Source of the DNA: Streptomyces sp. TRM49041
GTDB lineage: Bacteria > Actinomycetota > Actinomycetes > Streptomycetales > Streptomycetaceae
NCBI RefSeq assembly: GCF_008271805.1
Contig: NZ_VSRY01000171.1
Location: 149,512-213,511 of the forward strand
Length of the DNA: 64,000 bases
Reading direction: 5' to 3'
Shown here: positions 15,621-24,221 of the stretch, piece by piece
Position numbering within the stretch: the first letter of the stretch is position 1
Layout: each line of letters starts with the position of its first letter
Program-made: the position numbers and the translations under genes
Notes under the pieces: model-generated
The model's database searches: none
The model's input: the letters and a program-made list of their open reading frames with translations, nothing else
What the model was told of the DNA's origin: nothing

Positions 15621-16631
15621 ATGCGCCTCGACACGCCTGCTGACCACACGAACGAAGCCGAGCGGCTGCTGCGCACCGCGACGCAGTACCCGGGGGACCG
15701 CGAGCCGCTGCTGCTCCGGGCGGCCGCGCACCTGGAGCTGGCCGGCGACCGCGCCCGCGCGACGACGCTCTACGACACCCTGCTGTCCACTCCCCCGGCC
15801 CCGGACAACCCCCATCTCGTACGGGCGCTGAAGGCCGCCAACCTGTGGGAGTACGGCCACGAGGCGGAGGCGCGGGCGATCATCGAGGGCCTGCGGGCGA
15901 TGAAGCCGACGAACGCGACGGCGTGGGAGATCATCGGGGAGGCACTGGAGGCGCACGACGAGCTGGAGGCGTCGGAGGAGACGTTCACTGCGGCGGCGCG
16001 GGCGCTGGCCCCGCTCCCGCACGACGAGGAGGTCACGTATCCGACCCAGTCCCTCCTCACCTCCCGGCACCGCGTCCGCCGCCTGCTGGGCCTCTGGCAC
16101 GACGACTGGGACGTCCTGGCGGACCGCATGCACCTGGGCACGGTCCCGCTGGACGAGCTGCACGACCCGAAGCGCACCTGGGCGCTGGGCTCGTCGGACC
16201 CGGCGGAGCTGAAGGCGGAGATCACCCGCCTGCGCAGCGAGCTGGGCTCGTACCGTACGGCGCTGTCACGCCCGTTCCCCGTGGCAGTGCTGCTGTGGCC
16301 GCGCGAGGAGCTGACCGAACTGCTGGCGGCGTACCCGGAGCTGGAGGCGGAGTACCCCACGTACGAGGCCCACCTCACCGACCTGGAGGCGTCCCTCCGC
16401 GAGCTCGCATCCGCGGGCACGCCCAACCTCGGCATCGTCCGCGGCACGGTCCCCTCCTACGAGGCCTTCGCCGCCTCCGAGACAGCGTCCCCGTCCAACG
16501 CCGACCTCCTCCCCCAGTACGCCACCACCCTCGCCGCCCGAGGCCGAGCCACCCCCTGGCCCCCGTCCCGCACGGGCCCTTGCTGGTGCGGCTCAGGGAC
16601 GGCGTACGGGGAGTGCCACGGCAAGGAGTAG
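15621..16631 (+). CDS. SEC-C motif protein with TPR-like N-terminus
   Basis: A 336-residue protein beginning MRLDTPADHTNEAE at 15621 with GGTGGTG just upstream. Residues 10-150 form helical hairpins resembling tetratricopeptide units (AERLLRTATQYPGDREPLLLR, AHLELAGDRARATTLYDTLL). The final 18 residues (PCWCGSGTAYGECHGKE) are a SEC-C zinc-binding motif like the SecA C-terminus. Such proteins are common and uncharacterised in Streptomyces. The architecture suggests a zinc-stabilised adaptor or chaperone-like protein; that is inference. Confidence 0.85.
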   Translation: MRLDTPADHTNEAERLLRTATQYPGDREPLLLRAAAHLELAGDRARATTLYDTLLSTPPAPDNPHLVRALKAANLWEYGHEAEARAIIEGLRAMKPTNATAWEIIGEALEAHDELEASEETFTAAARALAPLPHDEEVTYPTQSLLTSRHRVRRLLGLWHDDWDVLADRMHLGTVPLDELHDPKRTWALGSSDPAELKAEITRLRSELGSYRTALSRPFPVAVLLWPREELTELLAAYPELEAEYPTYEAHLTDLEASLRELASAGTPNLGIVRGTVPSYEAFAASETASPSNADLLPQYATTLAARGRATPWPPSRTGPCWCGSGTAYGECHGKE

Positions 16632-16724
16632 CCGTGGCAGCGTCTCGTCACCGAGCGGCTCCCGCGGCCGTCTAGCCCCGGACTTCGCAGGTCACCGTTT
16701 CAGGTCGTGACTGGGGCCGACCGG

Positions 16725-17108
16725 CTACGGGGCTGCCTCGCGGAATAGGGCCAGGAGGGCGTGAGCCTGCGGGGCACCCGCGTCGAAGAACTGCGTGGCC
16801 AGTGCGGGTGGCACGGCGGTTCCATACATGCGGACTTCATGGCAGCTGAAGCAGAACGCCGCCTCGAACAGCGCCAGGTCGAGAGTGTCCGCGTACGCCC
16901 GGACGCTCCAGCCCGGCGAGAAGCCGCAGCGGTGCTGCTCACTGCCGGGCAAGCTCTCGATCAAGGCCAGGACCCCGGCTGCCTCGCTCCCGATCCAGTG
17001 GGCGCCCGCCCTGCCGGGATACGGGGCGCCCCGCTTTGTCGGGAGTTCGGAGATCCTTATGACCTCCAGCAACACGGCGGTGGCTACGGCTTCGGCGGGG
17101 AGCTGCAT
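16725..17108 (-). CDS. Conserved hypothetical protein next to insertion sequence
   Basis: A 127-residue protein from the ATG at 17108. I do not recognise a named domain. It has a HRCGFSPGWSVRAYADT segment and a FCFSCHEVRMYG motif (Cys-x-x-Cys-His), which recur in uncharacterised Streptomyces proteins and suggest a small metal- or redox-active fold. Its upstream region runs into the left end of the IS1634-type element within 90 bp, so its native promoter may have been displaced. No ribosome site is obvious. Confidence 0.55.
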   Translation of the reverse strand: MQLPAEAVATAVLLEVIRISELPTKRGAPYPGRAGAHWIGSEAAGVLALIESLPGSEQHRCGFSPGWSVRAYADTLDLALFEAAFCFSCHEVRMYGTAVPPALATQFFDAGAPQAHALLALFREAAP

Positions 17109-17193
17109 GTGCGTAGTCTGCCCGCGCCCAGTACCGGGGCGGTGCACCTGCCCGAGGGGGCCGACTCTCGCACTCACAGGCTGGCTGAAGCGC

Positions 17194-18861
17194 TCAGCCA
17201 CAGGTCTGTGGCCAGCGGGTCTGTCCGATGTCGGTGTCGAGGAGGTCGAGGAGGTGGAGTTGGACGCCGCGGGTGATCTGGACGGTGGGCGGGTCGGTGA
17301 CGTTGCCGATCCGCAGGGTGAGTTCGCCGAGGTGGTAGAAGATCATGCGGCCGGTGGGGCGGACGCGGCGGTTGTCGGGGTAGAGGCCGCTCATGGTCTG
17401 CTCGGGGCCGAGCGCCCGTCTGACCTGGCGCTCGATCAGGCAGAAGACCAGCAGGGCCAGGCAGATGACCTGGATCAGGGCGGCAACACGCCGGTTGTGC
17501 TGCACGAAGACCGGCGCGACCGCGAGCGGGCCCTTGAAGTCGTGGTATCTGCGCTCGACCGCGCCCTGACCCTTGTAGTGGATCAGGGCCTGCCCGGCGT
17601 CCGCCTGGTCGGCGGGGACGGACGTCAGCAGTGCGTACCAGCCGTCGACAGCGGCTTCGGCCTTCAGCACGCCGGTGTCGAAGTGCCAGGCCAGGACCGG
17701 GGTGCCGTCCTCGTTATCGGTGACGGTCCAGCGCAGACAAGAGGTGACACGGCGCTTGGCGGCGATGACACCGATCCGGGCAACGATCTTCTCCCGGGTC
17801 TTGTAGTGGCGTCCGCCGGCCGCAGTGGTGAGTTTGTTCAGGTCCTCGGCGGCCCTGGCCAGGCGTTTGTCCCGGGCGGCTTGCTGGCCTGCGGCGTTCG
17901 CGGTGGAGTGGACCAGGATCCGCCGCACCGTGAACACCGGGTCGCGCTTGCGGGGCCCGGTCAGGGTGTGGGTGTCCTCCAGCACACGGTAGGTCTCGCG
18001 CCGCTCGGGCGGCTTGCCCGCCTCCCGGTCCGGCGTCCAGTCCACGACGGTGGCCTGCGCGAGATCGAGAGCGGCATAGACCTCGTCCTTGACCTGCACG
18101 GCCGGGGCCGGGGCGATGAACTGAACCCCGGCCGCCAGCAGGGCACGGACGTTGGAGTAGGACACCAGCTTGGAGTCGGCGACCATCAGAAAGTCGCGCT
18201 CACCGGCCATGGCCCGCAGGTCCTTCATCGCGCCGACGACCTGGCTGACCTCGGCCGCACCACCGCCGAAGACCCGGGCATGGAGCGGGATACCGCCGTC
18301 GGCCGACACCGCGAGCCCGGCCTGGACCTGCTTCAGATCGAAGCGCCGGTCCTTGGGATGCCCGTAGCCGATGACGGGGAAGTCCTCGTCCTGACCCTGG
18401 GCCGGGAAGGCCCCGTGCACGGACATGCTGGTCATGTCCCAGTGCATCCGGGCCACATCGATCCCGAACCCGCCGATCGCCCGCGCCCCGACCGTGCCCG
18501 CGATGTGCTCCAGGTGCGGAGCGATCGCATCCAGTGCCCGGGCCAGACGATCATCGTTGAGCAGACCGGGCTCGATCCCGAAGACCTCGTCCACCGCCCA
18601 GCACCTGGCCCAGTCCTCCACCCGCACCAGCGGCGCGGGCGAAGTCAGCCGGTTGGCCACCAACGCCTCGATCACCTGCCCGTGCGTCACCAGCGCACTC
18701 GCGCCACCAGGACACACCTCGTCGACGATCCCGGCGACATCCAGCCGGCGCAGAAACTCGGCAGCGACGGGCAGAGCGCCCAGACGCTTCTCCACCACGG
18801 ACGTCACCGCCACTTCAAGACGCTGACGCTGAGACCGTGGCCGCGGGGACCGGGAAGTCAT
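17194..18861 (-). CDS. IS1634-family DDE transposase
   Basis: A 555-residue transposase with a DDE catalytic triad: first Asp in MHWDMTSMSVHGAF, second in FLMVADSKLVSY and Glu in GQGAVERRYHDFKGPL, the YREK-like segment typical of IS4-superfamily enzymes. A HTH-like N-terminus and the CLALLVFCLIERQVRRAL helix after the catalytic Glu fit IS1634. The ATG at 18861 is chosen over an upstream codon because GGTGGGG precedes it. The gene looks intact, so the element may still move. Confidence 0.92.
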   Translation of the reverse strand: MTSRSPRPRSQRQRLEVAVTSVVEKRLGALPVAAEFLRRLDVAGIVDEVCPGGASALVTHGQVIEALVANRLTSPAPLVRVEDWARCWAVDEVFGIEPGLLNDDRLARALDAIAPHLEHIAGTVGARAIGGFGIDVARMHWDMTSMSVHGAFPAQGQDEDFPVIGYGHPKDRRFDLKQVQAGLAVSADGGIPLHARVFGGGAAEVSQVVGAMKDLRAMAGERDFLMVADSKLVSYSNVRALLAAGVQFIAPAPAVQVKDEVYAALDLAQATVVDWTPDREAGKPPERRETYRVLEDTHTLTGPRKRDPVFTVRRILVHSTANAAGQQAARDKRLARAAEDLNKLTTAAGGRHYKTREKIVARIGVIAAKRRVTSCLRWTVTDNEDGTPVLAWHFDTGVLKAEAAVDGWYALLTSVPADQADAGQALIHYKGQGAVERRYHDFKGPLAVAPVFVQHNRRVAALIQVICLALLVFCLIERQVRRALGPEQTMSGLYPDNRRVRPTGRMIFYHLGELTLRIGNVTDPPTVQITRGVQLHLLDLLDTDIGQTRWPQTCG

Positions 18862-18950
18862 CGACACACCCCACCAACGCCACACCCCGGCCCGGGACAC
18901 CCCCGGGCCGGTCACACCATACGAATCAACGACCCGCGAAATACGGGTCT
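17194..18950 (-). mobile_element. IS1634-family insertion sequence
   Basis: About 1.75 kb containing a single transposase gene. Imperfect terminal inverted repeats are suggested: the left end near 17202 (AGGTCTGTGGCCAGCGGGTC) and, in reverse complement, the right end near 18949 (TAGACCCGTATTTCGCGGGTC). They share AG, a C and GT at matching spacing, and GCGGGTC. I could not identify a convincing target-site duplication, so the limits are approximate. Confidence 0.7.
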
Positions 18951-20070
18951 AGCTCAAGAGCCGCCCGGCACCCATCTCCTCAGCACGCGGCGACCCCGAC
19001 CATCCCCCTTCGGGGCGCTCCCAGATGGACACAATGCCGAGCGTCTCCAAGTAGGGGGCGTAGTGCTGTATGTCCTGGGTGAAGAGGGCCAGCATGCGCG
19101 GGTCCGGATAGCCATGTCGGCGGTATGCGAAGTGCCGGTACTCGTGGAGCTGGGCCACTGCCTCGCGCACGGCGAGGCGAGCGCCGCCCTTCTTCACGAC
19201 TTTGCCTTCGACCAGCCACTCCTTGGCTGGCTCGCCGCGGTGGCGCAGGACGAGGTCGCGCGGGTGCATGTTCTCGCTATACACGTCGAAGCCGCGGGCG
19301 GCAGCATGGTGGGCGAAGCTGCGGATCAGCGCTTCGTGCCGCTGCTCCCGGGCGTAGGTGCCGCCCTGTACTTCGACCACGTAGCCGTCGCTGCTCTTCG
19401 CCTTGAACCCGGCAAGGGGGTCGTCGCTCGCATGATTGGCGGACGGGTACTCGATCACGGGCTCCTTCGCCGACGGCGGTTCGACCCGCAGGAAGCGGTG
19501 GGCTGCGGCGGCGTCCTGAAGTAGCTGCGCCGCATCCCGCAGGTCCGCCGCCAGCATGCTCTCCGAGGGCAGGTGGGCGACCTCGTACCGCCGGGCTGCC
19601 ACATTGGCGCTCTCGTACGCGTAGGGCCGCCAGTGCCTTCTCGCCGCGTCCAGCCGCAGCGCGTCCCCCCACTGCCGCGCCAGCGCCGGCCGCAAAGCTG
19701 CCCGCAGCGTCTTCGCCTGGGCCGCCAAGACCCGACGGAGGGCGTCCCCCCTGCCGTATGTGTCCTGAAGTTTGGTCACCCCCTGTTGCAGCGTGAGTGT
19801 GACCGAAGTGCGGGCGGTATCGAAGATGTAGGCCAGGTACAGCCCGTCCTGCGACTCCTCGTTGATGGACCGATCGAAGACCCCGATCCAGGGAGTCGTA
19901 CTCGCGAATCCCTGGCCTCCATAGCCCTCGGCGTGGCACCGCGGAGGCAGGGGCAGATCGTCGCGCCCCTTCACCTCCAACAGCAGCGCCTGGCCTGGCC
20001 GGTCCTTGGAGGCTTTGCCGTAGGGCTCATAGATCTCCGCCACACGTATGAGCAAATCATGAAGAGACAC
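18949..20070 (-). CDS. MrcB-like (DUF3578) / PD-(D/E)XK restriction-type nuclease
   Basis: About 373 residues. The N-terminal domain (about 1-100; LIRVAEIYEPYGKA and GFASTTPWIGVFDRSIN, then LYLAYIFD and SVTLTLQQGV) matches the MrcB N-terminal/DUF3578 family, best known from methylation-sensing restriction enzymes. The C-terminal third has a PD-(D/E)XK core: Asp in MHPRDLVLRHR, Glu-x-Lys in EWLVEGKVV and the QLHEYRHF helix. The likely role is DNA recognition plus cleavage. The start is a GTG at 20070 with no clear ribosome site but a -10-like CATAGT 8 nt before it, so the mRNA may be leaderless. The stop lies at the IS right end. Confidence 0.72.
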   Translation of the reverse strand: MSLHDLLIRVAEIYEPYGKASKDRPGQALLLEVKGRDDLPLPPRCHAEGYGGQGFASTTPWIGVFDRSINEESQDGLYLAYIFDTARTSVTLTLQQGVTKLQDTYGRGDALRRVLAAQAKTLRAALRPALARQWGDALRLDAARRHWRPYAYESANVAARRYEVAHLPSESMLAADLRDAAQLLQDAAAAHRFLRVEPPSAKEPVIEYPSANHASDDPLAGFKAKSSDGYVVEVQGGTYAREQRHEALIRSFAHHAAARGFDVYSENMHPRDLVLRHRGEPAKEWLVEGKVVKKGGARLAVREAVAQLHEYRHFAYRRHGYPDPRMLALFTQDIQHYAPYLETLGIVSIWERPEGGWSGSPRAEEMGAGRLLS

Positions 20071-20120
20071 GATCAAAAACTATGCCTATACGATCAAAAT
20101 GCAAGACGATTTCAATCGTC
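20067..20120. promoter_or_regulatory. AT-rich divergent control region of nuclease/helicase pair
   Basis: A strikingly AT-rich patch in this GC-rich genome. It holds two copies of CGATCAAAA (20070-20078 and 20091-20099), exactly 21 bp apart, and a perfect inverted repeat GACGAT-TTCA-ATCGTC (20105-20120). Two helical turns between direct repeats is typical of an operator bound on one DNA face. It overlaps the nuclease start and lies 105 bp upstream of the helicase start. Confidence 0.5.
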
Positions 20121-20225
20121 GAGTGTGGCTACGGCTGACCTCTTTCCTCATGCGTAACCGCGCTGTCAGTGGTCCTTGGTAGAACCGAGGGAGCGTGATC
20201 ACGCCTTCTCGGGAGCGGAGCGACT

Positions 20226-23200
20226 ATGACGCGGATCAGCACCGCCACGTCAGCCCTGTCAGCGGGGCTGTACGAGCAGCTCATCACCATGCGCGTGGAA
20301 CGGCAGCTGGCGGACATCGCCGATCACGGCTGGCGTCAGATCAGCGACAGCGTGAGCGCGGAGTCCACTCCACACGTCCTGGCGAGGCACGTCGCGGAGA
20401 CCGTGCGCCGGGTGCTGCAAGGCCTACATCCTGACGAACGTGTGCATGCCGCAAACCACATCCTGGACTCCATCAGCACCCTCGAGGGCGCGAAGGAGTG
20501 GGTGGATATGGTGGCCGACGGCCCGCGCGAGTTGCTCGCGCTCGTCCGCCAGGAGGCTCCGGGCGTGTATGCCGTCCGCCCCGCGACTCCTCTATCCGAT
20601 ACTGCGCTGATCACCAACGCCCCGGACGACCCGAGCCTCGGCTTTGAGCTGCGCGCCGAGATCACCACCGCCGACCGCGTAGACCTGCTCTGCGCCTTCG
20701 TGAAGTGGCACGGGCTGCGGATCATCGAGCAGTCGCTGAAGGCGGCACGTGAACGTGATGTGCCGATCCGTGTCATCACGACCACCTACATCGGCGCCAC
20801 CGAACGCCGGGCGTTGGACCGCCTTGTGCGGGAGTTCAACGCCGAAGTGAAGGTCAACTACGAGACGCGGACGACTCGACTGCACGCCAAGGCGTGGCTC
20901 TTCCGCCGCGACACCGGGTACGACACGGCGTACGTCGGCAGCTCGAATCTGTCCAAAGCCGCGCTCCTGGACGGCCTCGAATGGAACGTGCGTCTGTCGT
21001 CCATCGCCACGCCCGACGTGCTAAGGAAGTTCGAGGGCACCTTCGACGCGTACTGGAGCGACCCGTCCTTCGAGACGTATGACCCCGAGCGCGACCGGGA
21101 CCGGCTTGACGACGCCTTGCGGATCGCCGGCGGCTCGCCCTCCGCAACCACCTCACGCCCCGTCACGCTGTCTGGCCTCGAAGTACGCCCGTACCCGCAT
21201 CAGCGGGACATGCTGGAGCGCCTGGAAGTGGAACGCGCAGTTCACGGTAGGCATCAGAATCTCCTGGTGGCCGCCACCGGCACGGGCAAGACAGTGATGG
21301 CCGCGCTGGACTACAAGCAGCTCCGCAAGCGGCATGGTCGCGACTTGCGGCTACTGTTCGTTGCCCACCGCAGGGAGATCCTGCAACAGTCCTTGCGGAC
21401 CTACCAGGACGTCCTCATCGATCCCAACTTCGGTGAACCCCTGCACAGCGGTGAGATCCCTGAGCGCTGGACACACGTGTTCGCCAGCGTGCAGTCACTC
21501 GGCCCAGCCGCTCTTGAACGGCTCGCGCCCGACCACTTCGATGTCATCGTGATCGACGAGTTCCACCATGGAACGTCTCGGACCTACCGGCGCATCCTCA
21601 AACACTTCCGGCCGAAAGAGCTCGTCGGCCTGACAGCCACCCCCGAGCGGATGGACGGCGACAACATCCAGGACGAGTTCTTCGATGGGCGGATCGCAGC
21701 GGAGATGCGCCTCTGGGAGGCCCTGGAGAACGATCTGCTCAGCCCCTTCCACTACTTCGGAATCAGCGACAACACCGATCTGAGCGCGGTGGCGTGGAAG
21801 AGGGGCGGCTACGACACCAACGCCCTCGGCAACATCCTGACCGGCAACAATGCGCGTGCGGCCCTGGTCGTGAAGCATGTCCGAGAGAAGATCGCCGACC
21901 CGGGCAAGATGCGCGCCCTGGGCTTCTGCGTCACGGTCCCCCACGCCCACTTCATGGCGCGTGTCTTCCGTGACGCGGGGCTCAACGCGGTCGCGCTCTC
22001 CGGCGAGACCCCGCCAGAGCAGCGCAAACAGGCGCTCGACGACCTCAGGGCGGGAAACCTCCAGGTGATCTTCTCCGTCGACCTCCTCAATGAGGGGCTC
22101 GACATACCCGATGTCGACACGCTCCTCCTGCTGCGCCCCACGTCCAGCGCCACGATCTTCCTCCAGCAGCTGGGCCGCGGCCTGCGGCGCACCGAGGACA
22201 AGGCCGTGCTGACGGTCCTGGACTTCATCGGTCAGCACCGGAAGGAGTTCCGCTTCGAGAACCAGTTCCGAGCTCTGACCAACCTCACCCGCAAGCGCCT
22301 CTTGGCCAACATCGAGCACGATTTCCCCCAGCTGCCCTCCGGCTGCCAGATCCTTCTGGAGGAGAAGGCCAAGAGCGTCATTATCGCCAACATCAAGGAT
22401 CAGATCAGAGTGAGCGCCAAAGCGCTCGCCCACGAGGTCGCGCAGTACGCCCTGCCCACCCTCAGCCGCTACCTGGAGGAGAGCGGCAGGGAGCTCAGCG
22501 ACCTCTACCGCAGCAAGGGCAATTCCTGGACGAACCTGCTGCGGAAGTCCGGGCTCCGCATGGGCGACGCACCGACCGGGGAAGAGGCGCTACTGAAGCG
22601 AATCCCGGCCTTCCTACACGTGGACGACCCACTGCGGGTCGCGGCGTACACCCGCCTTCTGGATGATGACGCTCCGGTGTATGAGGACCTCGACCCTCAG
22701 GCTCAGGCATACGCCCGCATGCTCTTCTTCCAGTTCTGGCCGGTCGGCGGCCCCACCCGTGGCGAATTCACCACCTACGACGAGGGCTTCGCCGCACTCC
22801 GCCGACATCAGGCGGTACGCGACGAGCTCCGCCAGGTACTGGCGTACAACCTGGAGCACACCGACCACGCCCCGATCCCGCTCCTGGGCGACCACGCGGG
22901 TATTCCGCTCACTATCCACGCCTCATACAGCCGCGAAGAGATTCTGCCGGCACTGGGCCAGTCCGTCATCGGCGGCTACCTGCCAGGCGACTTCCGCGAG
23001 GGCGTCAAGTGGTGCGAGTCCATCAAGACCGACGCGCTGCTGATCACGCTGGAGAAAGACGAGAAGGATTTCTCGCCACAGACGAGGTACCACGACTACG
23101 CACTGAGCGAGACCCGCTTCCACTGGGAGTCACAGAGCACCACACCAGAGAATTCCCCCACTGGCCGGCGCTACCAGAACCACGCCGCTGAAGGCAGCCA

Positions 23201-23381
23201 CGTCCTGCTCTTCGTCCGCCGCTACAAGCACAAGGACATCGGCGGCGCCCAGCCCTGGATGCTGCTCGGCCCGGCGACCTACGTGGAGCACACCGGCAGC
23301 AAGCCAATGGCGATCACATGGGACCTCCAGCACGCCCTGCCGGCCGATGTGTACACGTACGCGACGATCGCCGCTGGCTAA
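20226..23381 (+). CDS. PLD-nuclease / SF2 helicase / DUF3427 fusion protein
   Basis: A 1051-residue protein beginning at the ATG at 20226 (GGAGCGGAG upstream). Order of parts: a helical N-terminus (1-120); a phospholipase-D-type nuclease domain with one HKD-like motif (about 219-240; LHAKAWLFRR then GSSNLSKAAL); an SF2 helicase core with Walker A AATGTGKTVMA (about 349), DEFHH box (about 443), TATPERMDG (about 468) and motif VI QQLGRGLRR (about 646); and a C-terminal DUF3427 region (about 690-1045). The combination implies ATP-driven DNA translocation coupled to cleavage. It is divergent from the MrcB-like nuclease and adjacent to an IS, a typical defence-island setting. Confidence 0.85.
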   Translation: MTRISTATSALSAGLYEQLITMRVERQLADIADHGWRQISDSVSAESTPHVLARHVAETVRRVLQGLHPDERVHAANHILDSISTLEGAKEWVDMVADGPRELLALVRQEAPGVYAVRPATPLSDTALITNAPDDPSLGFELRAEITTADRVDLLCAFVKWHGLRIIEQSLKAARERDVPIRVITTTYIGATERRALDRLVREFNAEVKVNYETRTTRLHAKAWLFRRDTGYDTAYVGSSNLSKAALLDGLEWNVRLSSIATPDVLRKFEGTFDAYWSDPSFETYDPERDRDRLDDALRIAGGSPSATTSRPVTLSGLEVRPYPHQRDMLERLEVERAVHGRHQNLLVAATGTGKTVMAALDYKQLRKRHGRDLRLLFVAHRREILQQSLRTYQDVLIDPNFGEPLHSGEIPERWTHVFASVQSLGPAALERLAPDHFDVIVIDEFHHGTSRTYRRILKHFRPKELVGLTATPERMDGDNIQDEFFDGRIAAEMRLWEALENDLLSPFHYFGISDNTDLSAVAWKRGGYDTNALGNILTGNNARAALVVKHVREKIADPGKMRALGFCVTVPHAHFMARVFRDAGLNAVALSGETPPEQRKQALDDLRAGNLQVIFSVDLLNEGLDIPDVDTLLLLRPTSSATIFLQQLGRGLRRTEDKAVLTVLDFIGQHRKEFRFENQFRALTNLTRKRLLANIEHDFPQLPSGCQILLEEKAKSVIIANIKDQIRVSAKALAHEVAQYALPTLSRYLEESGRELSDLYRSKGNSWTNLLRKSGLRMGDAPTGEEALLKRIPAFLHVDDPLRVAAYTRLLDDDAPVYEDLDPQAQAYARMLFFQFWPVGGPTRGEFTTYDEGFAALRRHQAVRDELRQVLAYNLEHTDHAPIPLLGDHAGIPLTIHASYSREEILPALGQSVIGGYLPGDFREGVKWCESIKTDALLITLEKDEKDFSPQTRYHDYALSETRFHWESQSTTPENSPTGRRYQNHAAEGSHVLLFVRRYKHKDIGGAQPWMLLGPATYVEHTGSKPMAITWDLQHALPADVYTYATIAAG

Positions 23382-23399
23382 GACCGCTCGGCAAGCCGC

Positions 23400-24047
23400 C
23401 TACGCCAACATCTCCGCCTCGAAGTGCCGTTGTGCTCGGTCCAGTGCTTCGTCAGGATCGCAGCCGTGGGCTTGAAGCCAGTGGAGGAGGTCGGCGATCA
23501 CATCGATCGCGGCCTCCTCAGCTGCGGCGAGATTCAGCAGGGTACGGCTCGCGGTCCGCGGCGCCTTGGCCGCGCCGTACATGGTGATCATCTCCTCGGC
23601 TCGGGTGACTCGAACGCCGCCGCCGTGCCCATGCGGCGAGGACAAAGCGGTGGCGATCTCGCACCATGTCACCTTGCGGTCGGCTCGCAGCAGTACGCCC
23701 CACCGGTCCGCGACGGCGTTGACTAGAGCCATGCCGCGGCCTCGCTCAGCATCCGGCGCGGCCTCCATGAGGGTTGGTAGGGCGCGGATGTCGGGGTCGT
23801 GCACCTCGATACGCAGATACGTGCCGTTCATGGAGACAGCAAGCGTCGTCGGCGTGCCCGCACCGACGTGATGGATGACGTTGCCGACCAGCTCACTGGC
23901 GCATACCTGCGCGGCCTCGGTCTGTGCGCTGAGCCCCCAAAGCCTCAAGTGCACGCGGAGCACGTTCCGAATACCTGCCACCTCCTCTGCCTCGGCCAGG
24001 AACGGTAGTTGCCATGGCTGCCGCGACATGCAGGTCTGTTGGATCAC
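23400..24047 (-). CDS. ATP-binding protein (GHKL/anti-sigma-type) with C-terminal extension
   Basis: A 215-residue protein; the GTG at 24047 has AAAGGGA 7 nt upstream. Residues 20-145 form a HATPase_c domain like those of SpoIIAB/RsbW kinases: N box ELVGNVIHHVG, then RIEVHDPDIRAL and ERGRGMALVNAVADRWG. A second helical region (about 150-215; EEAAIDVIADLLHWLQAHGC) follows, an addition most single-domain relatives lack. Genes of this type commonly sit beside DUF5753/DUF397 regulators in Streptomyces, as here, where they form development-related (WhiJ/AbaA-like) loci. Confidence 0.8.
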   Translation of the reverse strand: MIQQTCMSRQPWQLPFLAEAEEVAGIRNVLRVHLRLWGLSAQTEAAQVCASELVGNVIHHVGAGTPTTLAVSMNGTYLRIEVHDPDIRALPTLMEAAPDAERGRGMALVNAVADRWGVLLRADRKVTWCEIATALSSPHGHGGGVRVTRAEEMITMYGAAKAPRTASRTLLNLAAAEEAAIDVIADLLHWLQAHGCDPDEALDRAQRHFEAEMLA

Positions 24048-24221
24048 GTCTGTCCCTTTCCGCCCGGAACTCCGCCTGTGACCGGAGCCTCACGCCCAGT
24101 CAGGATGGGGCGAAATCATCCCGCCTTGCAATGTGCATAGCGGGATTCCCACCAAAGAGTGATTGCGGTCATGCCGACCATCCCAAGAGACTGAGCATCC
24201 ATCGGTGAGAGGGAGTCAGGA

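Noticed and set aside
17190..18961. Target-site duplication around the IS element
   Set aside because: Flanking bases (CTCAGCCA left, CTCAAGAG right) are only weakly alike; no exact repeat adjoins the inferred ends.
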